Under the pieces are notes generated by a model that made no database searches, was not told the DNA's origin, and worked only from the letters and a program-made list of their open reading frames with translations. Both the position numbers and the translations under genes were made by a program. From Neobacillus sp. PS3-40 (GTDB lineage Bacteria > Bacillota > Bacilli > Bacillales > Cytobacillaceae), in the NCBI RefSeq assembly GCF_030915485.1, contig NZ_CP133266.1:1674001-1738000 (forward strand): DNA of 64,000 nucleotides, read 5' to 3'. Below are positions 26,188 through 34,942 of this stretch, piece after piece (the stretch's first letter is position 1; each line of letters starts with the position of its first letter).

Positions 26188-27564
26188 ATGAATAAAATCT
26201 CCTTTAAAATTGGACTACTTTTCTTTATTTCTATTTTCCTTTTAGAATCCATTTCAATGTTCTTTTTACACAATAATATTCTCCATTCACGGGTGCATGA
26301 TGAACTCTCCGCCTTACAAACACGGGGAAATAATCATCGTGAGATCCTCGAGGCATCTTTCCATGAAGAAACCATTAAACACATCGCCCTAATGGAATCA
26401 CGAACAGATACCCAAGTAATCTTGACGAATCCAAACGGAGCAATCTATATGTCTTCAAATAAAGTGACGTCCGAGATGAAAAGGATTATTAAATCCTCAC
26501 CTAAAAAGATTCCACATGAAGGGCTTATTTTAGAAGAGGATTGGCAACACGAAGAATACATTGCCTCGATTAGTCCTATTCAGATTAACGGTAAAATAAA
26601 TGGATATATATACATGTTTCAAAAAACACAAAAAGTAAAAGAATTAATATCTGGATTAAATCATCATTTCATACTTGCTGGTGTTATGTCACTCATCTTT
26701 ATGTTCATCATTATTATTTTTCTGACAAGATTTGTTACTCATCCTGTTATCCAAATGAGTGAAGCGACAAAACGAATAAGCAAAGGTGATTTTTCAGTTT
26801 CACTTCCCACATTAGCAAAAGATGAAATTGGTGAATTAGGAGAATCAATAAATATTTTAGCCAGTGAATTAGAACTTTTAAAGAATGAGCGAAATGAATT
26901 TTTAGCAAGTATTTCTCATGAGTTGCGTACTCCTTTAACCTATATTAAAGGATATGCGGAGATTGCTCGACGTCCCGATACAAAACATGATGATCGCGAA
27001 AATTATTTAAGCATTATCTTCGAGGAAGCAGAAAAGCTATCAATACTTGTCAAAGAGTTATTTAACTTAGCAAAAATGGACGAAAATAATTTTTCCATTG
27101 AAAAAGAAACTATCCTGCTTGCACCTTATTTCCAAGGAATTTATGAAAAAATTTCACCTGCTTTCAATGAAATTAATATGGAGCTCGTTCTTAATTGTTC
27201 AAATAATATTTATGCAGAAATTGATCCTATTCGTTTTGAACAGGTAATCTTAAACCTCCTTGATAACGCTCGTAAATATTCCGAACCATTTACAGAAGTT
27301 GCTATTGATGTGATTGAAAACGCGGGGGAAGTATCAATTAAAGTTAAAGACCAAGGAAAGGGAATTCCCGAGGAAGACCTTCCAAGAATATTCGAGCGCT
27401 TTTACCGTGTTGATAAATCAAGGACAAGAGCCCTTGGTGGAAGCGGATTGGGGCTCTCCATCGTTAAACAATTAGTAGAGGCACATGGTGGCACCCTTCA
27501 AGTAACAAGCACTACAGAGATTGGCACTGTTTTTGAGATTATTCTTAAAGGTTGGACCCGTTGA
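26188..27564 (+). CDS. Orphan sensor histidine kinase
   Basis: The 458 residues are membrane segment, extracellular sensor of about 130 residues, second membrane segment near 160-180, HAMP, HisKA (LASISHELRTPLTYIKGYAEIA near residue 245) and HATPase (NLLDNARKYSEPF, DQGKGIPEEDLPRIFERFYRVD, GSGLGLSIVKQLV). No response regulator gene adjoins on its strand. The divergent OmpR regulator at 25080-25790 is the nearest candidate, but that has its own kinase. The start ATG is preceded by AAAGGGCGG. Confidence 0.9.
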   Translation: MNKISFKIGLLFFISIFLLESISMFFLHNNILHSRVHDELSALQTRGNNHREILEASFHEETIKHIALMESRTDTQVILTNPNGAIYMSSNKVTSEMKRIIKSSPKKIPHEGLILEEDWQHEEYIASISPIQINGKINGYIYMFQKTQKVKELISGLNHHFILAGVMSLIFMFIIIIFLTRFVTHPVIQMSEATKRISKGDFSVSLPTLAKDEIGELGESINILASELELLKNERNEFLASISHELRTPLTYIKGYAEIARRPDTKHDDRENYLSIIFEEAEKLSILVKELFNLAKMDENNFSIEKETILLAPYFQGIYEKISPAFNEINMELVLNCSNNIYAEIDPIRFEQVILNLLDNARKYSEPFTEVAIDVIENAGEVSIKVKDQGKGIPEEDLPRIFERFYRVDKSRTRALGGSGLGLSIVKQLVEAHGGTLQVTSTTEIGTVFEIILKGWTR

Positions 27565-27608
27565 CTAGCTTTAACTCACCTAAAAAGATAGCTATGTTTA
27601 GCACAGCC

Positions 27609-27664
27609 AAAAAAAATAGAGACAAACCCAGTCCACTAACTGGACAGGTTTGTCTCTATTTTTA
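27609..27664. terminator. Bidirectional terminator between the orphan kinase and gndA
   Basis: AAATAGAGACAAACC pairs with GGTTTGTCTCTATTT around a second inner stem AGTCC/GGAC(A)T-like, with A/T-runs at both ends. Confidence 0.9.
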
Positions 27665-27676
27665 TTTAGAATCCTC

Positions 27677-29089
27677 TTATTCCATCCAGTTAGAATGGAA
27701 AATCCCCTCTTTATCAACACGTTGATAAGTGTGAGCACCAAAGTAGTCACGTTGTGCCTGCAAAAGATTTGCCGGAAGAGTTTCAGTACGATAGCTGTCA
27801 TAGTAGGCAATAGCACTGGCAAATGCCGGTACTGGAATACCACGCTCAATAGCCACTGCAATGACTTGACGCAACGGTGTTTGGTAGCCTTCGACGATTT
27901 CTTTGAAGTACGGATCTAATAAAAGGTTTGCTAGCTCTGAATCACGATCGTAGGCGTCTTTTATTTTTTGTAGGAATTGTGCACGAATGATACAACCACC
28001 ACGGAAAATCATAGCAATATCACCATAACGAAGATCCCAACCGTACTCAACAGATGCCGCACGCATTTGAGCAAAACCTTGTGCATAAGAACATATTTTA
28101 CTCATATATAAAGCTTTGCGAACTGCCTCAATTAACTCTTGTTTATTGCCTTCGAATGTTGTTTCTTTAGGCCCGTTTAGAATTTTACTTGCCTTAACAC
28201 GCTCATCTTTCATTGCTGAGATAAAGCGAGCAAATACAGATTCTGTGATAATCGGTAATGGCACACCTACATCTAAAGCATTTTGACTTGTCCACTTACC
28301 TGTGCCTTTTTGTCCTGCAGTATCGAGAATGACATCAACAAGTGGTTTACCTGTTTCGTCATCTTTCTTTGTAAAGATATCTGCTGTAATTTCTATTAAA
28401 TAGCTGTCTAATTCACCCTTATTCCACTCAGAGAATACTTGATGAAGTTCCTCAGCATCTAAACCAAGAATATTTTTCATAATGAAATAGGCTTCACAGA
28501 TCAACTGCATGTCACCATATTCAATTCCATTATGAACCATCTTCACATAATGTCCTGCACCGTTCGGTCCAATATATGTACAACATGGATCTCCATTTAC
28601 CTTAGCTGAAATAGCTTCTAAAATTGGTTGGACAAGGTCATAAGCCTCTTTTTTTCCACCAGGCATGATAGAAGGACCTTTAAGTGCGCCTTCTTCTCCA
28701 CCCGAAACTCCTGTACCAATAAAGTTAATTCCTAAGTCTACTAACTCCTTGTTACGTCTAATCGTATCTTGGAAGAATGTATTTCCGCCATCAATGAGAA
28801 TATCATCTTTTTCAAGATATGGTTTTAGTGATTCGATGGTTGCGTCTGTTGCAGCACCCGCTTTAACCATTAATAGTATTTTTCGTGGCTTTTCTAATGA
28901 GTTTACAAACTCCTCAATCGAATGTGTGCCTTCAAAATTTTTCCCAGCAGCTTCGTTCTTCAAGAAATCTTCTGTTTTATCATATGACCGATTAAATACA
29001 GAGACCGAATAACCACGACTTTCTATATTTAGTGCAAGATTTTTTCCCATTACAGCTAGACCAATAACACCAATTTGTTGTTTAGACAT
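27677..29089 (-). CDS. gndA: 6-phosphogluconate dehydrogenase, decarboxylating
   Basis: The enzyme oxidises 6-phosphogluconate to ribulose-5-phosphate in the oxidative pentose phosphate pathway. At 470 residues it has the length of GndA (YqjI) and not of the short GntZ form. The Rossmann motif is [22 protein letters not shown] near residues 6-27, and the catalytic region is [22 protein letters not shown] near residues 173-194 (active Lys). The C-terminus shows the typical [16 protein letters not shown]. It appears to be a single gene. Confidence 0.97.
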   Translation of the reverse strand: MSKQQIGVIGLAVMGKNLALNIESRGYSVSVFNRSYDKTEDFLKNEAAGKNFEGTHSIEEFVNSLEKPRKILLMVKAGAATDATIESLKPYLEKDDILIDGGNTFFQDTIRRNKELVDLGINFIGTGVSGGEEGALKGPSIMPGGKKEAYDLVQPILEAISAKVNGDPCCTYIGPNGAGHYVKMVHNGIEYGDMQLICEAYFIMKNILGLDAEELHQVFSEWNKGELDSYLIEITADIFTKKDDETGKPLVDVILDTAGQKGTGKWTSQNALDVGVPLPIITESVFARFISAMKDERVKASKILNGPKETTFEGNKQELIEAVRKALYMSKICSYAQGFAQMRAASVEYGWDLRYGDIAMIFRGGCIIRAQFLQKIKDAYDRDSELANLLLDPYFKEIVEGYQTPLRQVIAVAIERGIPVPAFASAIAYYDSYRTETLPANLLQAQRDYFGAHTYQRVDKEGIFHSNWME

Positions 29090-29133
29090 ATCTATTTCCT
29101 TTCTCTACTTCATTTTGTTACCGCATAAAATTA

Positions 29134-29162
29134 AGATTATCTTTTCTTTTGTTCATTTGCAA
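29134..29162 (-). promoter_or_regulatory. Probable gndA promoter
   Basis: On the minus strand TTGCAA and TAATCT are 17 bases apart, about 45 bases upstream of the gndA start. Confidence 0.5.
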
Positions 29163-29257
29163 CTTTTAAAAACTTGTAACCCCTTACATCCACATTAGGC
29201 TTTTCTTAGTTTCTCCAATCGAATAAAATCCTATATATAAAACGAGAAGTTTTCCAT

Positions 29258-29345
29258 TTATGCTATTTGAGTGCTGATTATTTATCATCCATATAATTAC
29301 CTATTTTCGCACAGTAAACAAAGAACAACTTTATTATAAGCTGAA
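29258..29345 (+). repeat. Dispersed repeat R-prime, copy 2
   Basis: The element shares TTATGC-ATTTGAGTGC-GATTATTTATCA and the 3' part CAAAG-ACAACTTTATTATAAGCTGAAAAA with 8821-8935. The 5' hairpin part is missing. Confidence 0.55.
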
Positions 29346-29511
29346 AAAAAGTGCCATGGTCTTAGACGAAGTAGTTCAGATAACGTGGAGAAAAACTCAA
29401 ATATCCATCGTAATCACAGCCGAATTAGCATATTATTTAACATTGAAATACGCTTGGATTATTTCGATGACACAAAAAAAGGGCCTCATGTAACGTTCTC
29501 TGAAACTTGTC

Positions 29512-29640
29512 TGTTGATTTCCGCTCCAGGCACTCGCTTTCCGCGGGGAGGCCCGGGAGCCTCCTCGTCGCTTCGCTCCTGCGGGGTCTCCCGTGACCTC
29601 TATATCCCGCAGGAGTCGAGTGCCCTCCGCTCCAATCAAC
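29512..29640. repeat. GC-rich palindromic repeat, family P, copy 3
   Basis: The element begins TGTTGATTTCCGCTCCAGGC and ends CCGCTCCAATCAAC, in the same orientation as copy 1. It lies 160 bases left of the IS3-family element. Confidence 0.88.
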
Positions 29641-29846
29641 TCAGGTGGATAAAGTAAAAATATCTGAAAAAAACAACAAACTTTACGAAAACGGTCTTTT
29701 TAAAAGGCTCTGTTATTGTTCATTGTTGATTTTCTGCGGGTATACTAGCTTAATCGGAGGAATTCCGTTTATTTTGAAAAAGTAGTGGTTAAGAGGAGAA
29801 ATGAACTGCCCCCTGTCAAGTAGACAGTGGAAATAATAAAAAAGAT

Positions 29847-30732
29847 TTAAGCGGCTATAGCTCTATATTCCATAGGGCTAAGACCGTTTAATCGTTTTTG
29901 GTATCTATCATAATTATAAAAATGGATGTATTCATCTATCGCAAGAGAAAGTTCCTCAAATGTCTGATATTGATGTAAATAATACTTCTCACATTTCAGT
30001 GTTCCCCAAAAAGATTCCATTGGTCCATTATCAATACACCGACCAACTCGTGACATACTTTGTGTCATCTTTACCGCGTCTATCTTACGCTTAAATCCTT
30101 TTGAAGTGTACTGGAACCCACGATCACTATGGATAAGTGGATGTTCCCATCTAATAGTACTGTAGCTTGGTCAAGCGTCTTGAATACAAGTTGATTATTA
30201 TTGGAATGTCCTAAAACATAACTTACAATTGATCCATCATAAAGATCACGAATTGCACTTAAATAAGCCTTCTTTGATTGGCCATACTTAAATTCTGTTA
30301 CATCTGTAACCCATTTCTCATTTGGTTTTTCCGCGGTAAATTCCCGATTTAATATGTTTTCTGCCACTTGTTGAGGTGTAGTGCTTTTATATTGTTTTTT
30401 CTTGATCCGAATGACAGAGCGTAAGCCAGCTACTTTCATTAGTCGATATATTCTTTTATGATTAAGTTTCTCTTCAAACTTTCTATTCATATGAAGTGTC
30501 ATTTGACGATAGCCGAAGGTACTATCAACCTTTTCATGGAGAATTTTCATCTCCTTAATGATTTCTTTATTTAGTATTTCTCGGGAAGAAGGAGTACGAT
30601 TAAGCCACTTATAGTATGCAGAACGTGCAATTCCCGCAATTTCACAAAGTAAACTAATGCTTAAATTCTCTTTCTCGTGAAGCTCCTGAATAGCGATGTA
30701 CTTATCCTCAAATCGGATTTGACTTACTTTCG
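29847..30732 (-). pseudogene. IS3-family transposase orfB, frameshifted
   Basis: The reading frame has HTH_21 (YGYR-type region FGYRQMTLHMNRKFEEKLNHKRIYRLMK) and the integrase core. The catalytic residues are Asp in KWVTDVTEFKYG, Asp in LIHSDRGFQYTS and Glu in GPMESFWGTLKCEKYY. The first part (30080-30732) stays open but slips near 30140-30148: the second Asp and the rest are read only in another frame (29847 to about 30140). A single missing base near GGGAACATCC would account for it. A sequencing error is the other explanation. Translation should begin by -1 slippage from orfA rather than at an own start. Confidence 0.85.
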
Positions 30733-31404
30733 CCTCCTTTCGATCTCCTCTAACTTTTTTAAGAACATATTCTCCGCACGTAACCGTTCATTTTCTCTTT
30801 CCAACTTTTTAAACTGAATCTTGATTTTCTCTTCTGGAGTTAATTCTGCTTCTTCTTTTGTCCTTCCACGATTATCTTTAAGCGCTTCATCTCCACCATT
30901 TTCATACTTCTTAACCCATTGATACACTTGTTGGTAAGAAACATTATGTAATTCAGCTGTTTTTTGATAATCTTTACCGTTCCCCAAACAATTAATCACA
31001 ATTTGAATCCGTTCATCCCAAGTAGTTTTTCTCCCTTTAGTCATAGAGCTCGTCCTTTCTTTTGACGTTTCCTTTATTTCTCTATGACTATTATACTTCT
31101 TGATCCAATTACTAAGTGTAGATTTATCAGTGAGTCCATATTTTCTGCTAATCTCTCGAAGAGAGTATTCCCCAGACTGATAATCTCTAATAGCTGAAAG
31201 CTTAAGTTCCTTTGAGTACATTTTCTTACTGGTTGATTCTTTTAGGCCATCAATTCCATCTTTATCGAATTTGTACTTCCATTCCATAATGGTGGATTTG
31301 TTCACTTTATAGATAGATGCAATTTTGTAAATTGAATAATTATCTTCCTCACACGCCCTTAATATCTTCAATTTTTCTTCTACAGGATAAGACCTTTTAG
31401 ACAA
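30724..31404 (-). CDS. IS3-family orfA, transposase DNA-binding subunit
   Basis: The 226 residues hold two or three helix-turn-helix units (SIYKIASIYKVNKSTIMEWKYKF, SLREISRKYGLTDKSTLSNWIKKY, YQKTAELHNVSYQQVYQWVKKY). They are followed by a C-terminal coiled-coil, ERENERLRAENMFLKKLEE, which acts as a leucine zipper. The stop overlaps the orfB frame, and AAAG just before the stop is a candidate -1 slippage site. It belongs to the insertion sequence at 29802-31472. Confidence 0.9.
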   Translation of the reverse strand: MSKRSYPVEEKLKILRACEEDNYSIYKIASIYKVNKSTIMEWKYKFDKDGIDGLKESTSKKMYSKELKLSAIRDYQSGEYSLREISRKYGLTDKSTLSNWIKKYNSHREIKETSKERTSSMTKGRKTTWDERIQIVINCLGNGKDYQKTAELHNVSYQQVYQWVKKYENGGDEALKDNRGRTKEEAELTPEEKIKIQFKKLERENERLRAENMFLKKLEEIERRRK

Positions 31405-31472
31405 AATAAATACTCCCCTTGAGTAAACAGATTTTTATTTTTTAATCTGTCTACCTAAAGGGGAGCATATCA

Positions 31473-31679
31473 AAATAGGCGGAGATTTTCCGCTTAAATA
31501 ACCTAAAAAAGCCTTTTAATCATGGAAACGTATAGTTTAACAGGAAAAAATCTGCTTATATGTAGGGAAATATGTGAATTTCCTGATTTAGCAGGAATTT
31601 TTCCGTCTATTTTTCAATACCATAAAATCAACATCCAGCTTTAACAAAGCCTTTTTTTAAAAAATATACAAAAAAGGTT
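31473..31679. other. Gene-free stretch with short CGGA/TCCG palindromic units
   Basis: GGCGGAGATTTTCCGC here, CGGAGGAATTCCG left of the insertion sequence (29754-29766) and AGGAATTTTTCCGTCT near 31597 are related short palindromes. They may be units of a degenerate array that the insertion sequence interrupted. No gene is seen. Confidence 0.35.
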
Positions 31680-31874
31680 TTATTGATAAGCATGTCCAAA
31701 AGGTTTAGATCTTTTAATCGATTCAATGAATGCGTATCCGATGCCATGTAGAAAATACTTAAATGGCATGTCAAATTTCGACCGTTCCACCACGTCAACA
31801 TCTAATAAATCATAGATAGGCGTTAACAATAAATATTTGAACATGCGAAAAGGGCCGATATACCTTCTTTTCAT
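31680..31874 (-). pseudogene. IS1182-like transposase N-terminal remnant
   Basis: The 64 residues include FRMFKYLLLTPIYDLLDVDVVERSKFDMPFKYFL, which resembles the N-terminal domain of IS1182-family transposases (pattern PVRMFKYLLLK ... DVVERSRYDMSFKYFL). The conserved block then breaks off, and the catalytic DDE domain is absent; only a short unrelated tail follows. It is a decayed fragment beside an IS3-family element, marking this as a mobile-element sink. Confidence 0.7.
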
Positions 31875-31910
31875 TGACTATGGTTAAGCTTATTATTAAT
31901 TTTGACACTC

Positions 31911-32038
31911 TGTTGATTGGAGCGGAAGGTGCTCGACTCCTGCGGGAGTACGGGGCAGGGAAGACCCCGCAGGAGCGAAGCGACGAGGAGGCTTCCCGAA
32001 CCGCCCGGGGAATGGTGCACCTGGAGCGGAAATCAACA
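31911..32038. repeat. GC-rich palindromic repeat, family P, copy 4
   Basis: The element begins TGTTGATTGGAGCGGAAGG and ends CTGGAGCGGAAATCAACA. It is inverted relative to copy 3, which lies on the other side of the insertion sequence. Confidence 0.88.
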
Positions 32039-32224
32039 CAAGTTTAAAGAGCGTTACATGAAAACTTCTACTATGCTCTCCTATTTGGTATGCCCACCAT
32101 AAGGACATAACAACAGAATTTACACCCTCATTCGGACATTGACCATGATTATTGCCACACTGTTAATTGACTTGCTATTTATTATATTAATTTGGACTTT
32201 ATAAAGCGATAAATATGGTTATAT

Positions 32225-32271
32225 CAATAAAAAATATCCTACCAATTAATATGTTAATTGATAGGATATTT
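32225..32271 (-). terminator. Terminator of the amino-acid ABC transporter operon
   Basis: AAATATCCTA-CAATTAA and TTAATTG-TAGGATATTT pair with one mismatch, and TTTTTTATT follows on the minus strand. Between 32039 and 32224 nothing else is seen. Confidence 0.8.
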
Positions 32272-32333
32272 CGGTGGTTATTTGAAATGTTTCTCCACAA
32301 AAGCGGAACTACTTGGTCTTAGACCTTGACACT

Positions 32334-33068
32334 TTATTGTATCCTATTTAAAAATTGCTTTGTCCGATCTTCTTTTGGATTTGTAAAAATTTCTTCTGGC
32401 TTTCCTCTTTCTACAATAACACCTTGATCCATGAAGATGACTTCATCGGCCGCATCCCGGGCAAATCGCATTTCATGGGTAACGACGATCATTGTCATTC
32501 CTTCTTGGGCGAGGTCTTTCATTACTTTTAAAACCTCTCCAACAAGCTCAGGATCTAGTGCAGATGTTGGTTCATCAAACAGCATGACCTCTGGTTCCAT
32601 TGCCAAAGCTCTTGCGATTCCAACACGTTGCTGCTGGCCCCCTGATAAGTGGGAAGGATAGAAATCAATCTTATCACCTAGACCTACTTTTTCTAAAAGT
32701 GCCCGCGCTTTTTTTTCAGCAGGTCCTTTATCTTCTTTTTTTACAATAACTGGCCCTTCCATTACGTTTTCAAGAGCCGTTTTATGCGGGAATAAATTAT
32801 AACTTTGAAAAACCATTCCTGTTAACCGCCGAAAAGATGCAATATCTTTCTTTGAAACTGACCCTGAAAAATCAAGATTCTGCCCTTCAATGGACAAGAT
32901 TCCTTTAGTTGGAGTCTCCAATACATTCAAGCAACGAAGCATCGTCGTTTTTCCTGAACCAGATGGTCCAATAACAACAACTACTTTTCCCTTTTCTATC
33001 TCTAGATCAATTCCCTTTAAAACTTCCAATTGCCCGAATTGCTTGTGTAAATTTTTAATTGAAATCAT
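32334..33068 (-). CDS. Polar amino-acid (cystine-type) ABC transporter ATP-binding protein
   Basis: The 244 residues carry Walker A GPSGSGKT at 34-41, the signature LSGGQQQR, Walker [15 protein letters not shown] and the H-loop VVTHEM. These are typical of the GlnQ/TcyC group that energises uptake of polar amino acids. It is the third gene after the binding protein and permease in the same operon. Similarity of the whole set to B. subtilis TcyABC (L-cystine) is suggestive, but I could not verify the substrate. Confidence 0.93.
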   Translation of the reverse strand: MISIKNLHKQFGQLEVLKGIDLEIEKGKVVVVIGPSGSGKTTMLRCLNVLETPTKGILSIEGQNLDFSGSVSKKDIASFRRLTGMVFQSYNLFPHKTALENVMEGPVIVKKEDKGPAEKKARALLEKVGLGDKIDFYPSHLSGGQQQRVGIARALAMEPEVMLFDEPTSALDPELVGEVLKVMKDLAQEGMTMIVVTHEMRFARDAADEVIFMDQGVIVERGKPEEIFTNPKEDRTKQFLNRIQ

Positions 33069-33092
33069 TGGATTACTTCCTTTTCCCCAATT

Positions 33093-33791
33093 TTAAGACA
33101 CATAGCGATCCAATTTCTTTTCTAACATCTGTTGAATAATAGAAAGGAAAAAGCAAATCACCCAATAAAGAAGTGCCGCTTCGGTATAAACTAGTAAAAA
33201 TTCATAGTTGGTCGCAGCAATTTCCTGAGCACGCCGAAACATCTCCGTTACAAGAACAAGTGATGCAAGGGATGTGTCTTTTACGAGACTAATAAAGGTA
33301 TTTGATAAAGGTGGAATCGAAACCTTTGCTGCCTGTGGTAGAATAATTCTTTTTAAAATTTGGGAATATGACATGCCAATCGAATAACCAGCTTCCCATT
33401 GACCCTTTGGAGTCGAAAGAATAGCCGCCCTAATAATTTCTGATGCATAAGCTCCGACATTCAAAGAAAAACCAATAATAGCAGATGTATAAGGATCAAT
33501 TGTCACTCCGATATTTGGCAAACCGTAAAAAATGATAAAAAGTTGGACCAACAATGGTGTCCCACGGATCGCTGAAACATAAATTCGTGCAATACCTTGA
33601 AAAAATTTCACGTGTGAAATCCTACCAAGCGCCGTAAAAATTGCCAATGTTAACCCAAGAATAAATGAAATAATTGTCAATGGAATCGAATAAAAAATAG
33701 CTCCCTTCAGTAGAGGCTGAAGGGAACTTTGGGCGATGTCCATTAACCTGGCTGTACGCTCCGGGTCAGTAAAAATACTACTTAAGAACAT
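33093..33791 (-). CDS. Polar amino-acid (cystine-type) ABC transporter permease
   Basis: About 232 residues with five membrane segments and the HisM/GlnP-type EAA region (EAGYSIGMSYSQILKRIILPQAAKVSIPPLSNTFISLVKDTSLAS). The frame is open to 33836 inside the binding-protein gene. The ATG at 33791 gives a 14-base overlap and is taken as start, and an ATG at 33743 is another option. It is the membrane subunit of the transporter encoded here. Confidence 0.9.
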   Translation of the reverse strand: MFLSSIFTDPERTARLMDIAQSSLQPLLKGAIFYSIPLTIISFILGLTLAIFTALGRISHVKFFQGIARIYVSAIRGTPLLVQLFIIFYGLPNIGVTIDPYTSAIIGFSLNVGAYASEIIRAAILSTPKGQWEAGYSIGMSYSQILKRIILPQAAKVSIPPLSNTFISLVKDTSLASLVLVTEMFRRAQEIAATNYEFLLVYTEAALLYWVICFFLSIIQQMLEKKLDRYVS

Positions 33792-34623
33792 CTTCACCAA
33801 ACCATTTCTCTGAGATTTTTTTGTATGTGCCATCATTAATTATATCAGTTAGAGCTTTATTTACGCCATCAACAAGAGTGTTACTATCTTTTCTAAACAT
33901 TAAGCCGCTCTGTGATGCGTCTTTTGAAGTGTCTACAACCTTTATTGGTGCATCAGGTTTTTGTTTTTTGAAATCAAGGAATGTTAATTTATCGTTGACA
34001 GTAACATCCACTCGTTTAGAGGTTAGGAGTTGGACTGCTTGGTCAAAGCCTTCTACTCCAACAATTTTAGCACCATTTTTCTTGGCAATATCTGCGTAGT
34101 TACTTGTCAACGATTGAGCAGAATTTAACCCTTTCATATCTGCGAAGCTCTTTACGGTAGTGTTGTCACTATGCGCAATAAGGACAGCAGAAGATGTAAT
34201 ATAAGGAGTAGAGAAATCGTATTTCACTTGACGATCAGGACGAATCCCAACTTCATTAGCAATCATATCAAAACGTTTTGCATCTAATCCAGCAAACATG
34301 GCATCCCATTGAGTTTCTTTAAATTCTGGAGTTACGCCAATACGTTTTGCTACTTCAGTCGCAAGCTCCACATCAAAACCAGTTAACTTACCGTTAGCAT
34401 CATGGAAAGTGAATGGAGGATATGTACCTTCCGTACCAATTAAAATCTTTCCGTCTGCTTTTACTTTTTTCAATAAATCTTGTTCAGTTCCTTTTTGGGC
34501 CGTCTGTTTCTTTACTTCTTTTTTATTGTCTGTAGCATTATTATTTGTACCACAAGCGGTTAGAACAAACATAAAGCTTAATAATAATGCAAAAATAGTC
34601 GTTAATTTTTTATTCAATTTCAA
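33778..34623 (-). CDS. Polar amino-acid (cystine-type) ABC transporter substrate-binding lipoprotein
   Basis: The 281 residues start with a lipoprotein signal and lipobox LTAC (Cys24). The mature part is the SBP_bac_3 fold: ILIGTEGTYPPFTFHDANGKLTGFDVELATEVAKRIG and the ligand-arginine region FDMIANEVGIRPDRQVKYDFSTPY. It is the first gene of the operon, behind a near-consensus promoter. It resembles TcyA-type cystine receptors, but other polar amino acids are possible. Confidence 0.92.
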   Translation of the reverse strand: MKLNKKLTTIFALLLSFMFVLTACGTNNNATDNKKEVKKQTAQKGTEQDLLKKVKADGKILIGTEGTYPPFTFHDANGKLTGFDVELATEVAKRIGVTPEFKETQWDAMFAGLDAKRFDMIANEVGIRPDRQVKYDFSTPYITSSAVLIAHSDNTTVKSFADMKGLNSAQSLTSNYADIAKKNGAKIVGVEGFDQAVQLLTSKRVDVTVNDKLTFLDFKKQKPDAPIKVVDTSKDASQSGLMFRKDSNTLVDGVNKALTDIINDGTYKKISEKWFGEDVLK

Positions 34624-34660
34624 TACCCCCGAATTCTTAGTGTTTTTGTCGGTTTTGTAT

Positions 34661-34689
34661 ATCTTATAACACCTATTCTATTCTGTCAA
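34661..34689 (-). promoter_or_regulatory. Sigma-A promoter of the amino-acid ABC transporter operon
   Basis: On the minus strand TTGACA and TAAGAT are spaced by 17 bases, about 30 bases upstream of the binding-protein start. No riboswitch is seen in the short leader. Confidence 0.75.
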
Positions 34690-34901
34690 AGGAAATTACA
34701 TAGTATTTTTTATCATCCCCGAGTATAGCCTTTTTACACGTGCTAAGGGAAAACAACTCTGTTTAATTTATAGCAATGTGTAGTATATGACCGTGTGTTT
34801 ATTAAAGGCCCCCAAATTTCCTAAAAGCTTTGGATTTGTTGCCCTAGTTAGGTAGGTGATTAACACTATATGTTGTTTAGATTTATGGGGTTCGATCAAT
34901 T

Positions 34902-34935
34902 GAAAAAAAGCCTATCAGAAATCATCCTGATAGGC
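34902..34935 (-). terminator. Terminator of the APC permease gene
   Basis: GCCTATCAG/CTGATAGGC with a loop of 8, followed by TTTTTTT on the minus strand. Confidence 0.88.
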
Positions 34936-34942
34936 CCTCAAT

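Larger units (their letters stand above)
29802..31472 (-). mobile_element. IS3-family insertion sequence (IS150-like group)
   Basis: The two ends are inverted repeats of about 27 bases: the left starts TGAACTGCCCCCTGTC and the right, read inward, TGATATGCTCCCCTTT, both followed by GTAGACAG. They are bordered by AAA on each side, a possible 3-bp target duplication. Inside are an orfA-type HTH gene and a DDE transposase frame in the -1 phase, as usual for IS3. The transposase frame carries a frameshift, so this copy is probably inactive. It has inserted in a gene-free stretch that continues on both sides. Confidence 0.9.

Noticed and set aside
29385-29657. Open frames on both strands over the GC-rich element near 29.5 kb
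   Set aside because: They are produced by the palindromic repeat (family P copy 3); no ribosome binding site and no protein-like composition.
31896-32108. Open frames across the GC-rich element near 32 kb
   Set aside because: These come from palindrome copy 4, as above.
34624-34700. An S-box or T-box leader before the cystine-type ABC operon
   Set aside because: The leader from the predicted start is only about 30 bases long and has none of the conserved riboswitch elements.
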